From assembly GCA_943355045.1 (NCBI GenBank), contig CALRDY010000001.1:1-18627 (forward strand): 18,627 bases of DNA. The letters are read 5' to 3'. Source of the DNA: Candidatus Nomurabacteria bacterium (GTDB lineage Bacteria > Patescibacteriota > Minisyncoccia > Phycocordibacterales > Phycocordibacteraceae). Shown one piece after another: positions 6,160-13,080 of this stretch (positions are counted from its first letter, which is position 1; each line of letters begins with the position of its first letter). The notes beneath the pieces are model-generated. The model ran no database searches, had not been told where the DNA came from, and saw only the letters and a program-made list of their open reading frames with translations. The position numbers and the translations under genes were made by a program.

Positions 6160-7586
6160 ATGAGTATCGCGTAAGCGAAGAGCACGAGCCAGAATGGGAA
6201 GAGCGGAAGCGTGAAAGCCGCAAAAGGCAGTGCGGCTGATTCGTGCGCGATAAAGAGCAGCGTCTTGGTGGCGAGATATGCCGGGAATGCGAGCAGAATG
6301 CCGATGAACGGTGCGATCGCTCCGAAAAGCATTCCCGCGAAACCCGCGAGCGCGGAGAATCCCATCGCGAGCGGGACGAGAGTCATCGTGAGCAGGTTTG
6401 CCGGCAGTGCGACGAGCGAGAGATTGCCGGTGTCGTATAGGAGGAGCGGAAGGACGGAGACTTGCGCCGCGAGCGTGGTCGCAATCGCGCTTTTCCAAAA
6501 TGCATTTTTGATGCGTAAGAACAGCTCGATAATCGGGGTAAGCCAGATGAGTCCGGCGGTTGCCGCCACCGAGAGACCGAAGCCCGGGTCGAAGACGAGA
6601 TAGAGCGGATTCCACAGAAGCATGAGCAGTACGACGAGGAGAAGTGCGCGGCCAGCGGTGTAGGTGCGCGCGCTCGCGCGCGCATAGAGCGCGATGAATG
6701 CCATGAGCGCTGCGCGCAGTGCGGTCGCTGAGGCGCCCGCGATACCGACGAAGATGAGGATAGCGAATGCGCCAGCCGCAGCGCTCCAGCGCCGCGAGAG
6801 TTTCGTGAGCGCGAGCGCGGCCATGACCCATTCCGCGACGATCATCACGTTGTAGCCGGAGAGGACGATGATCTGCACGAGGCCGCTGCGGATGAAATCA
6901 TTCTGCAATTCTTTTCCGAGTCCCGACTTCCCTCCTATCACGATGCCGCCCGCAAGCGAGGCGTACGGTTCGGGTAGTGTTGCCGAAAGTCCGTCAAGAA
7001 ACGAATGTTTTATCCGTGCAAGCAATGCGGGGAGCGAGTACCACGGAGCTTCCTCGATAACACGCAGATAGGCGAAGTTGAGAAGGAAACGCACCCCGTC
7101 GCGCTGCAGGTACTTGTCGTAGCGGAATATCCTCCCGCTGTCGTCTGCAAATGGTTTGGGTACCGCGAGCGTGCCAGATACATATATATGATCCCCCACC
7201 GAGACGCTCGGGTGACGCGGCGCAATGGCGAGCATTGTGGTCGACTCTTCCCCACTCGCGATGCGAATCGTGACGCGCTGGTTTGCATCGCGTACATCAG
7301 GATCAGAGACCACGACTCCTTCATAGGAAACGCGATGCCGCAGATCTTTTGCGAACGAATCAGGCAAAGGGGTGTCGGCAAGCATTGCTCGCACCATGCC
7401 GAGCGCGACGAAAATGCAAAACACCGCGCCAAGCGAGTACGCAAGGCGCAGCTTCAAAAACGCCGCCGTACCAAAAAGCGCCGCGAGCAACAGTGCGAAC
7501 ACGACGGGCGGCCAACTAAAAACAAAAAGCGAGCGGAGAAATACTCCGTTCGCAAATCCCGAAACGATAGCGATTAACAATTCCAT
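6090..7586 (-). CDS. comEC: ComEC/Rec2 competence membrane protein lacking the C-terminal hydrolase domain
   Basis: The 498-residue polytopic protein corresponds to the inner-membrane channel that takes single-stranded DNA into the cytoplasm during transformation. N-terminal membrane helices (residues 1-70) are followed by an OB-like DUF4131 region (about 80-185). The competence domain comes next, with 'YASLAGGIVIGGKSGL' and 'QIIVLSGYNVMIV' (LSGYN at 252-256, the family's hxxSGxH-type motif), then several more helices. It ends after the last helix with a short basic tail; the metallo-beta-lactamase domain found in full-length ComEC is absent. Its ATG shares one base with the TGA of the upstream S51-like gene, so translation is coupled. 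The last 70 nt overlap the SOD gene tail-to-tail. Confidence 0.92.
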   Translation of the reverse strand: MELLIAIVSGFANGVFLRSLFVFSWPPVVFALLLAALFGTAAFLKLRLAYSLGAVFCIFVALGMVRAMLADTPLPDSFAKDLRHRVSYEGVVVSDPDVRDANQRVTIRIASGEESTTMLAIAPRHPSVSVGDHIYVSGTLAVPKPFADDSGRIFRYDKYLQRDGVRFLLNFAYLRVIEEAPWYSLPALLARIKHSFLDGLSATLPEPYASLAGGIVIGGKSGLGKELQNDFIRSGLVQIIVLSGYNVMIVAEWVMAALALTKLSRRWSAAAGAFAILIFVGIAGASATALRAALMAFIALYARASARTYTAGRALLLVVLLMLLWNPLYLVFDPGFGLSVAATAGLIWLTPIIELFLRIKNAFWKSAIATTLAAQVSVLPLLLYDTGNLSLVALPANLLTMTLVPLAMGFSALAGFAGMLFGAIAPFIGILLAFPAYLATKTLLFIAHESAALPFAAFTLPLFPFWLVLFAYAILIYLASSKRFSTTPQLRLEKKASI

Positions 7587-8158
7587 CAGAAGTTAAACAT
7601 TCTCCATTCAAAGTCCCGTAGAGGTACCAACTCTAGTTCCGGAGCGGTTTCTTGTAACAGCGAAACCGCTTTCTCATTTGGCGGCAAATCCGGGCTTTCG
7701 TAATGGCATATAACCCGCACCGGTACGAGGCCGAGTCCTTCGCGCACTTTTTCTTCGTCGTGAGAAGGGCCGAAGCGTGCCAACGCGTATGCGCCCGCGG
7801 AAGTTCCTGCAACCGTCTTTCCTTCGACCAGCGGTTTTAAATCTGGGTATGTGCGCAGGACATCTATGAGTTTGTTTGTACTGCCGCCGGAAAAGTAGAG
7901 GGCGGAGGATTGTTTAATTTGGTCAAGAAAATTATCTCGTGTTGCCATAAGAAAATTAAAATTTTTCTCGCCAGACTGATTCTTTATACTTTCTACATGT
8001 TCTTTGAATTTTTCGGAATTATCCTGTTCTCGCGAAGCAAAATATACCAAAAGGACAGTACTTCCATCGGGTACGTCCCGCACAAGCTCTTTATAAAAAG
8101 CCCTGTTCGAGTCATTGTCTTTTCGAGTGAATCCCCCATGGAGGATGTATTTGGTCAT
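7586..8158 (-). CDS. Peptidase S51 / dipeptidase E-like protein
   Basis: The 190-residue cytoplasmic protein has the class-I glutamine-amidotransferase-like fold of the S51 family. It shows an N-terminal 'MTKYILHGGF' strand, a 'SALYFSGGSTNKLIDVL' segment equivalent to the family's GGNT-type loop, and the nucleophile elbow GTSAGA with Ser120. Family members include peptidase E, which cleaves Asp-X dipeptides, and cyanophycinase; the substrate here is not evident. A candidate His (HYESPD) follows later. Length is slightly below the usual 200-240 residues. It has its own leaderless-type promoter and is coupled to comEC through a TGATG junction, which suggests a shared role in nutrient or DNA scavenging, as inference. 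AT-rich codons are more frequent here than in neighbours. Confidence 0.85.
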   Translation of the reverse strand: MTKYILHGGFTRKDNDSNRAFYKELVRDVPDGSTVLLVYFASREQDNSEKFKEHVESIKNQSGEKNFNFLMATRDNFLDQIKQSSALYFSGGSTNKLIDVLRTYPDLKPLVEGKTVAGTSAGAYALARFGPSHDEEKVREGLGLVPVRVICHYESPDLPPNEKAVSLLQETAPELELVPLRDFEWRMFNF

Positions 8159-8165
8159 CAGGACT

Positions 8166-8171
8166 ATTCTA
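8166..8171 (-). promoter_or_regulatory. -10 box (TAGAAT) of the S51-like/comEC operon
   Basis: TAGAAT matches 5 of 6 consensus bases and ends 7 nt before the ATG at 8158. It lies in the 31-nt gap after the RNase H gene. No Shine-Dalgarno site precedes the start, so the mRNA is predicted leaderless. Confidence 0.5.
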
Positions 8172-8189
8172 CTTCATAAACGGCGATTG

Positions 8190-8624
8190 TTATGTGGCGC
8201 GATCCATCGCTTCGTTGGCGAGGGTGTCGGCGTCGGAGTTTTCGGCGCGGAAGACGTGCGTGAAGGTAACTTTGCCGAATGTCGCTGCGGCCTGTATGAG
8301 ACGCGCGTACTGCGCTTTCATGACGGGGTGTTTTATCTTGTAGACGCCGTTCATCTGCTTCACGATGAGTTCGCTGTCGAGTTTTACGGCGACGTCCGTC
8401 GCTCCCTTCTTCTTCTCGGGGACGAGTTTCGCGAGCTCTTCAAATGCGAGGATGACCGCTTCATACTCCGCAAAATTGTTGGTGCGGTGTCCGAGGAATT
8501 TTGAGACGCTTGCGATGGAGTTGCCCAAGTGGTCGCGGATCATCGCTCCCGCGCCTGAGGGTCCGGGGTTCCCACGTGAACCTCCGTCTGCATGGATTGT
8601 GAAATGAATCATGCCGCTCATCAT
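8190..8624 (-). CDS. rnhA: Ribonuclease HI
   Basis: The 144-residue enzyme degrades the RNA strand of RNA-DNA hybrids. The catalytic carboxylates are visible: D13 in IHADGGSRGNPG, E53 in NNFAEYEAV, D83 in KLDSELIV, and the final Asp in AENSDADTLANEA with the preceding His (THVFRAEN). It is the compact form without the basic-protrusion loop typical of E. coli RNase HI, like archaeal and Gram-positive RNase HI homologues. The start at 8624 overlaps the recJ stop as ATGA; further Mets at 8621 and 8612 are possible and the fold begins at about 8612. It is cotranscribed with recJ. Confidence 0.93.
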   Translation of the reverse strand: MMSGMIHFTIHADGGSRGNPGPSGAGAMIRDHLGNSIASVSKFLGHRTNNFAEYEAVILAFEELAKLVPEKKKGATDVAVKLDSELIVKQMNGVYKIKHPVMKAQYARLIQAAATFGKVTFTHVFRAENSDADTLANEAMDRAT

Positions 8625-10351
8625 ATCAATTTGATGTCGAGAAGTCGCAGGCGCACCGGGTTCCCGCGTGAGAAGGTATCGCGCTCAAGATGTGCAAGCA
8701 GATTCGCGCGGCTGCCAACAGAGAGTTTTTCCGCTGCTCGGGCGATCGATCCTTTTACAAAAAACGTAACCGCTTCAATACTTTTCCCGGTGCCATCAAC
8801 GGAAGTTATTTTCAATTTCAAATGCTCTTCCCCTTTTCCGAAGCGTGAAATCTCGCGCACGATAATTTCGCGGAGCAGAAACACCGGCTTCGCATTTTGC
8901 TGGCCAAAGGGCGCAAGCTTTTCAACTTTTAAAAGAAATGAAGTCGTTGCTTCTTCTGGTGTGATGTGCGCATCGGCGTGCATCGCGAGTTCGTCTGCAA
9001 TAGTTTTTCCGGCCAGTATTTTTGCATGCGCTTCGACGAGTCGGTCTTCAAGAAAAAATACTTCGGTATCGTGGACGGCGAAACCGCCCGCCGCCGCATG
9101 TCCGCCGAATTCGACGAATGCTTTTTCTGCTGCGCGCATGAGTTCCATAATGTGCGTCGTGCCGCCGCTCCGTACCGATCCTTTCAAACGCATGTTCCCT
9201 TCCCTTCCCCACAAAAATACCGGCCGCTCATATTCGTCGGCGATCGTGTTCGCGACGAGCCCGAGAAGCGCCGGCCGCCAATCGGGGTCGCCGAGTGCGA
9301 TGATGCTGCGCATTTCGCTGCGCTCTTTCAATCGCGTGTGTACTGCGCGCGTGATTGCACCCGCTTCCGCTTTCCGTTGTCGATTCGCTTTCTCCATTTT
9401 TTTTGCAAGCTCGTCCGCTTCGTTTTCATCGGCGGTCGTGAAGAGTCGGAACGCATCGCGCGCATTGCCCATCCGGCTCGCGGCATTTACTCGCGGCGCG
9501 ATCATGAAGCCGACATCGTCTTCAGTGATTGTGCGCTGCTCCACCCGCATCCCGCGGCACAATTTCTGAAGCCCGATCCGCGGCGACTTGCGCAGCACGC
9601 GGAGCCCGTAGGTTGCGAGTACGCGATTCTCGTCCGTAAGCGGAACCATGTCGGCGATGGTCGCGAGCCCGACCATATCGAGAAGCCACTTCTCCCACCC
9701 GACCGGCACTTTCTCACGAAGCTCAGGTACTGTGGAGAGTGTTGCGCACACGAGTTTCCACGCAACACCCGAACCGCACAAGCTGCGGAAAGGATACGTC
9801 TCGTCGTTTCGCGCATTCGGATTAACGACCGCGTATGCGTCCGGTAATTTTTCTCCCGGAAGGTGGTGGTCGGTAACGATGACATCGATACCGAGCTCTT
9901 TCGCGCGCGCGACCGGAACGACGTCGGTAATGCCGGAGTCAACCGTCACGATGAGCTTCACTCCCCTCTTCGCGAGCTGCTCGATGCCGCCCACATTCAT
10001 GCCGTATCCTTCGTCATGCCGGTGCGGGATGTAGTTCTCGAAATCAGCGCCAGCTTTTTTCAGAAAGTCGTGCAGCAATACGCCGCCCGGAATGCCGTCG
10101 CAATCGTAGTCGCTCCAGACTGCAATTTTTTCTTTCGACAGAATGGCTGTGGCAAATCGCTCGGCAGCTTTGCGCATGTCGACCATCAGGAACGGATCAT
10201 ATATATGAGTGTCATAGGAGGGGTTGAGGAATTTCTCAGCACCCTCTTTTGTCAGGATGCCGCGGCGCGTAAGTAGCGAAGCAGTCAGATTATCGTGAGA
10301 TTCGAGTTCAGTACGGAGCTCGGCGGTAAGTGGGTCGTGAAGCGGAAACAT
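8621..10351 (-). CDS. recJ: Single-stranded-DNA exonuclease RecJ
   Basis: The 577-residue cytoplasmic 5'-3' ssDNA exonuclease acts in recombination and repair. DHH-family motifs are in order: SDYDCDG (80-86), VTVDSGI (136-142), DHH with following LPG (161-166), 'PRVNAASRMG' (286-295). The DHHA1 domain has 'EFGGHAAAGGFAV' (414-426), and a C-terminal OB domain ends the protein. Length is typical. The start at 10351 (MFPLHDPL) is chosen because a leaderless-type -10 box lies just upstream; the longer frame to 10405 runs through the divergent HIT gene and its promoter. Its stop overlaps the RNase H start by 4 nt. Together with comEC and pili it may process imported DNA, which is inference. Confidence 0.95.
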   Translation of the reverse strand: MFPLHDPLTAELRTELESHDNLTASLLTRRGILTKEGAEKFLNPSYDTHIYDPFLMVDMRKAAERFATAILSKEKIAVWSDYDCDGIPGGVLLHDFLKKAGADFENYIPHRHDEGYGMNVGGIEQLAKRGVKLIVTVDSGITDVVPVARAKELGIDVIVTDHHLPGEKLPDAYAVVNPNARNDETYPFRSLCGSGVAWKLVCATLSTVPELREKVPVGWEKWLLDMVGLATIADMVPLTDENRVLATYGLRVLRKSPRIGLQKLCRGMRVEQRTITEDDVGFMIAPRVNAASRMGNARDAFRLFTTADENEADELAKKMEKANRQRKAEAGAITRAVHTRLKERSEMRSIIALGDPDWRPALLGLVANTIADEYERPVFLWGREGNMRLKGSVRSGGTTHIMELMRAAEKAFVEFGGHAAAGGFAVHDTEVFFLEDRLVEAHAKILAGKTIADELAMHADAHITPEEATTSFLLKVEKLAPFGQQNAKPVFLLREIIVREISRFGKGEEHLKLKITSVDGTGKSIEAVTFFVKGSIARAAEKLSVGSRANLLAHLERDTFSRGNPVRLRLLDIKLI

Positions 10352-10360
10352 GTGAACGCT

Positions 10361-10366
10361 ATTGTA
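10361..10366 (-). promoter_or_regulatory. Possible -10 box (TACAAT) of recJ
   Basis: TACAAT matches 5 of 6 consensus bases and ends 9 nt before the recJ ATG at 10351. It shares bases with the oppositely oriented TATACT box of the HIT gene at 10365-10370. Confidence 0.4.
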
Positions 10367-10370
10367 TACT
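10365..10370 (+). promoter_or_regulatory. -10 box (TATACT) of the HIT gene
   Basis: TATACT ends 6 nt before the ATG at 10377. The upstream promoter sequence lies inside the 5' end of recJ. No Shine-Dalgarno site precedes the ATG. Confidence 0.5.
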
Positions 10371-10376
10371 TCCGGA

Positions 10377-10787
10377 ATGGAAGACACCATTTTTATGAAA
10401 ATCATCCGCCGCGAGATTCCCGCCGAGATCGTCTACGAAGACGCCGACACGATCGCTTTTCTCGATGTGAAACCCACAGCACCCGGGCATACCCTTGTGG
10501 TACCCAAGAAGCCGGTACAAAATATCTTCGATGCCGACGACGAGACGCTTGCGGCCGTGATGCGCACCGTGCGGAAGATTTCTCCCGCGGTACGTGACGC
10601 GGTCGGCGCGCACGGCGTACACATCAATTCTAATCACGGAGAGGCCGCGGGACAGATCGTCTTTCATCTTCACTTCCATATCATCCCGCGCCACTCGCGA
10701 GACGAATTCCGCTTCTGGCCACAGAACGACTATCTCAAAGGCGATGCTGCGACTATTGCCGAAAAAATTCGCATAGGCATAAAGTAA
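10377..10787 (+). CDS. HIT-family (histidine triad) nucleotide-binding protein
   Basis: The 136-residue cytoplasmic protein begins MEDTIFMKIIRREIPAEIVY, the usual HIT start (c-x-F-c-k-I-v-x-x-E-I-P). It carries the histidine triad HLHFHII at residues 97-103, preceded by 'HGVHINSNHGEAAGQIVFH'. HIT proteins hydrolyse or transfer nucleotides from substrates such as AMP-linked phosphoramidates; the specific substrate is not evident. The first Cys of the zinc-binding HINT type is replaced (ED at positions 2-3). The ATG at 10377 is chosen over an upstream TTG at 10362, because the domain and the promoter spacing both fit. It faces recJ with a 25-nt gap and ends at a hairpin terminator. Confidence 0.94.
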   Translation: MEDTIFMKIIRREIPAEIVYEDADTIAFLDVKPTAPGHTLVVPKKPVQNIFDADDETLAAVMRTVRKISPAVRDAVGAHGVHINSNHGEAAGQIVFHLHFHIIPRHSRDEFRFWPQNDYLKGDAATIAEKIRIGIK

Positions 10788-10789
10788 AA

Positions 10790-10815
10790 CGCCGGCCCCC
10801 CTATGGGTTCCGGCG
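10790..10815. terminator. Hairpin terminator between convergent HIT and small-protein genes
   Basis: CGCCGG (10790-10795) pairs with CCGGCG (10810-10815). An inner 3-bp CCC/GGG stem and a CTAT loop extend it. On the minus strand it is followed directly by TTTTACTTT, a good U-tract; on the plus strand a T5 run comes only after 13 further bases. It would best stop the tpiA-pgk-small-protein transcripts and may also stop the HIT transcript. Confidence 0.75.
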
Positions 10816-10841
10816 CCTATCGTTGAGTTTTTCCTGTCCGT

Positions 10842-10946
10842 TCAAAAATCTAACATCTTCGCCAGAAAATCCCAGAATTTCCCGAGGGCTTTAAACGCGA
10901 AAATAAGCGCAAGTACTGCGACCGCAATATACGCTAGCAACAGCAT
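10842..10946 (-). CDS. 34-residue single-pass membrane peptide with strong ribosome-binding site
   Basis: The frame reads MLLLAYIAVAVLALIFAF, then KALGKFWDFLAKMLDF and a TGA stop. Residues 2-18 form one membrane helix, and the rest is a short amphipathic helix with aromatic and Lys residues. The start at 10946 is marked by a perfect AAGGAG (10952-10957) with 5-nt spacing, one of the best Shine-Dalgarno sites in the window. A terminator follows 27 nt after the stop. It lies 69 nt downstream of pgk on the same strand and could be the third gene of the glycolytic unit; a TAGTAT at 11006-11011 is a possible own -10. Function unknown: a small membrane subunit, a regulator or a type-I-toxin-like peptide are all possible. 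I do not recognise a family. Confidence 0.6.
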   Translation of the reverse strand: MLLLAYIAVAVLALIFAFKALGKFWDFLAKMLDF

Positions 10947-11015
10947 AAGGGCTCCTTTCTTCGTGCAGTGCGCAATAAGGTTCCAAGGAACGATCTTGGG
11001 GGATGATACTACAAG

Positions 11016-12176
11016 TTAGCTAACCCTGTTATCGAGCGCGTCGATGCCCGGGAGGGCGCCTTTCGCGAGGAAGTCGAGCATTGCGCCGCCGCCGGTCGAG
11101 ACGAAAGAGAAATGCGGCAAGAGACCGAGATTTTCTATGGCCGCGACCGTGTCGCCGCCGCCGACGACCGAGTGCGCGCCGGACGATGCGACGGCGCGCG
11201 CGAAGGAGTCGGTCGCGGCGGCGAATCCGTTTTCATAATTCCCGAGCGGGCCATTCCAGAGGATGGTTTTTGTTTTTTGCGCGAGACTGAACAGGAGTGC
11301 GGACGTGCCTGGGCCATGGTCGAGGATGATTTCGTCGCTTCGTACTTGTCCCGCAGCCGCGACGCGCGCTCCCGCCCGCGCGCCTGGAGTGCCGACAGCG
11401 CCTGCCGGAATGACGAGCGAGTCCACCGGAATGACGAGCTTCGGATCCGCAAGGAGTCTTTTGATGGCGCCAGCATCGGCATTCGAAACGAGCGACTTCC
11501 CCACCTCTTGCCCCGCCGCTTTGAGAAAATCATTACCGAGCGCGCCGCCGACGAAGACGTGATCATAGGTTTTCAGGAGCGTCGTGAGCACCGCCTCTTT
11601 CGTGCTGAATTTCGCGCCGCCGATGACGGCAAGCGAAGGATGCATCGGCGCGAGCGCGCGCGAGAGCTCATGGACTTCTTCTTCGAGCAGGAGTCCGGCA
11701 TAGCTCGGCAGGAGTGCGGGGACGCCGACGATCGACGCGTGCAGGCGGTGACAGGTGTCGAACGAATCTTGGACGAAGATATCGGCGAGCGCCGCAAGCT
11801 CATGCGCGAAGGCGCGACCGTTCATAGTTTCGCTCTTATTGCGACGCAGGTTTTCAAGCACGAGCACTCTTCCGGGCGCGAGCGAGCGTACGGCTCCCCG
11901 CACGCGCTCGCCGATCGTCTCTCTGAAGAATGAGACGCCCGAGATGAGTCTCCCGAGCGCTTTCGCGACCGGTTCGAGCGTCTCTGTCCCCTGTTCCCCG
12001 AGATGGCCGATGAGTATGACCTTTGCGCCGCGTTCCATGAGGAACTTGATGGTCGGTACGGCGCGCCGCAACCGGTAATCATTTACCACCTGTCCGTTCT
12101 CGACCGGAACATTCAGTGCCGCCCGCACCAGTATCGGGATGTTCTCGAATATCTGAATGTTGCGAACGGTGCGCAT
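11016..12176 (-). CDS. pgk: Phosphoglycerate kinase, divergent substrate site
   Basis: The 386-residue cytoplasmic enzyme transfers phosphate between 1,3-bisphosphoglycerate and ADP. Family landmarks are present: 'NVPVENGQVVNDYRLRRAVPTI', 'LVLENLRRNK', 'DSFDTCHRLHAS', 'VIGGAKFSTK', 'WNGPLGNYENG', 'GGGDTVAAIE' and 'STGGGAMLDFL', and the length is normal. The nucleotide side and the catalytic Arg (R35) look intact. On the 3-phosphoglycerate side the usual Asp of RxDxNVP is A20, the Arg of SHLGRP is E61, and the Arg of the (A/E)RP segment before the GGAK loop is H179; N22, H58 and R144 are kept. It follows tpiA after 124 nt containing an inverted repeat whose arm includes the A of this start codon. 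No clear -10 box or Shine-Dalgarno site precedes it. Confidence 0.93.
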   Translation of the reverse strand: MRTVRNIQIFENIPILVRAALNVPVENGQVVNDYRLRRAVPTIKFLMERGAKVILIGHLGEQGTETLEPVAKALGRLISGVSFFRETIGERVRGAVRSLAPGRVLVLENLRRNKSETMNGRAFAHELAALADIFVQDSFDTCHRLHASIVGVPALLPSYAGLLLEEEVHELSRALAPMHPSLAVIGGAKFSTKEAVLTTLLKTYDHVFVGGALGNDFLKAAGQEVGKSLVSNADAGAIKRLLADPKLVIPVDSLVIPAGAVGTPGARAGARVAAAGQVRSDEIILDHGPGTSALLFSLAQKTKTILWNGPLGNYENGFAAATDSFARAVASSGAHSVVGGGDTVAAIENLGLLPHFSFVSTGGGAMLDFLAKGALPGIDALDNRVS

Positions 12177-12293
12177 CCCGTTAGAAATAGAACACGAACA
12201 TCGCTAAGGAGACGTCGTGGCCTATCTGATTGGTAGTAGTGCAATGCATGTGTGCAATAATTTTAACAGACGTGTTCGTGATTTCTAACGGGA
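12176..12293. repeat. Intergenic inverted-repeat element 2 at the pgk start codon
   Basis: The 13-bp arms 12176-12188 and 12281-12293 are perfect reverse complements separated by 92 nt. Inside, CACGAACA (12193-12200) pairs with TGTTCGTG (12273-12280) after a 4-nt one-sided bulge, leaving a 72-nt loop. In minus-strand RNA the stem can extend four more pairs outward, counting G-U, so that all three bases of the pgk ATG are paired in tpiA-pgk read-through transcripts. The element fills nearly the whole gap between tpiA and pgk. On the plus strand the loop holds AAGGAG (12206-12211) 5 nt before a GTG opening a 23-codon frame (12217-12288). Structure parallels the element at 55-197. Confidence 0.75.
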
Positions 12294-12300
12294 CGCATCG

Positions 12301-13044
12301 TTAGGCGAGTTGCTTCACGAGCGTTGAAAACATGAGAGGGTCGACTGTCGCGTGCCCGATGAGGAAGCCCTCGACGCCCGAATCCGCCGCAAGCGCGCGG
12401 ATATTGCCCGGCTCGACGGAGCCTCCGTAGAGCACAAATGAATGCCGGGAACTTTTCCCGGGCAGAAGTTCTGCGAGCACTTTCCGGATATAGAGCGTCA
12501 TCTCCGCGAGGTCATTGGACTCGATGGCGTCGGCAGCAGTCTTGCCGATTGCCCAGAGCGGCTCGTACGCGACGATGATCTGCGAACGTTCTTTCGCGGT
12601 AAGCGGCTCGAGCGCGAGCGTAAGCTCTTCGCGCACGTACGCAAGATAGCGCCCTTCCCCATCGCGTTCCTGTTCGCCGACGCAGAGGATGGGAGTAAGT
12701 CCGTGCGCGAGCGCATGCGCGAGCTTCTCGGCGATTACCGCATTGGTCTCGCCGAGCGCGCGCCGCTCGGAATGCCCGATGATCGCGTACGTTGCGCCGG
12801 CTGCCGCATATATCTGCGCGGTCGCTTCGCCCGTTTTCGCGCCGCCCGTCGTTACCGAGACGTCTTGTGCAGAGAAAGAAACCTTTGACTTATTGTTTGC
12901 GGCGAGCGCGCCGAGAAAAGGGGCTGGCGGTGCGAGCACGATAGTGATGCCGGTCGCGCGCGCGAGCCTTTTGCTCGCCGCGAAAAGCTTTTTCGCTTTC
13001 GGCAACTCTTCTACGTAGGCTTTCCAATTTGCAACGATGAGCAT
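12301..13044 (-). CDS. tpiA: Triosephosphate isomerase
   Basis: The 247-residue cytoplasmic TIM-barrel enzyme interconverts dihydroxyacetone phosphate and glyceraldehyde 3-phosphate. Catalytic residues are in place: N6 and K8 in ANWKAY, H91 in IIGHSERRALGE, and E161 in VAYEPLWAIG. The phosphate-binding YGGSV loop is also present. The second phosphate loop reads LIGHATVDP where most enzymes have a Gly-Gly or similar small pair followed by AS, so one Gly is His here. The start at 13044 is supported by an extended -10 box TGCTATACT ending 7 nt upstream. It is the first gene of a tpiA-pgk(-small peptide) group and is divergent from the pilin operon. Confidence 0.95.
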   Translation of the reverse strand: MLIVANWKAYVEELPKAKKLFAASKRLARATGITIVLAPPAPFLGALAANNKSKVSFSAQDVSVTTGGAKTGEATAQIYAAAGATYAIIGHSERRALGETNAVIAEKLAHALAHGLTPILCVGEQERDGEGRYLAYVREELTLALEPLTAKERSQIIVAYEPLWAIGKTAADAIESNDLAEMTLYIRKVLAELLPGKSSRHSFVLYGGSVEPGNIRALAADSGVEGFLIGHATVDPLMFSTLVKQLA

Positions 13045-13051
13045 GAACTAT

Positions 13052-13060
13052 AGTATAGCA
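13052..13060 (-). promoter_or_regulatory. Extended -10 promoter (TGCTATACT) of tpiA
   Basis: A complete TGn-TATACT element on the minus strand ends 7 nt before the ATG at 13044. It is one half of a mirror-symmetric pair with the pilin promoter (13081-13089): AGTATAGCAAG at 13052-13062 and CTTGGTATACT at 13079-13089 are inverted repeats with one mismatch. Confidence 0.65.
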
Positions 13061-13080
13061 AGTCCATCGGCCGGTTTGCT

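Noticed and set aside
5827-6831. Minus-strand frame of 334 codons across SOD and comEC
   Set aside because: It is antisense to SOD and out of frame with comEC, very Arg/His-rich and without membrane segments or motifs; a shadow of the real genes.
8592-9569. Long plus-strand frame (325 codons) opposite recJ
   Set aside because: It lies wholly antisense to well-supported recJ and RNase H domains, has a Ser/Arg/Ala-rich composition with no recognisable motif, and lacks a promoter or ribosome-binding site. It follows from GC-rich codon bias.
10979-10992. Palindrome GTTCC-AA-GGAAC downstream of pgk as terminator or operator
   Set aside because: A 2-nt loop cannot form a stable hairpin, no U-tract follows, and such short palindromes are expected by chance.
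11112-11933. Plus-strand frame (273 codons) opposite pgk
   Set aside because: Antisense to conserved pgk motifs and composed mainly of Arg, Glu and Ala; no independent support.
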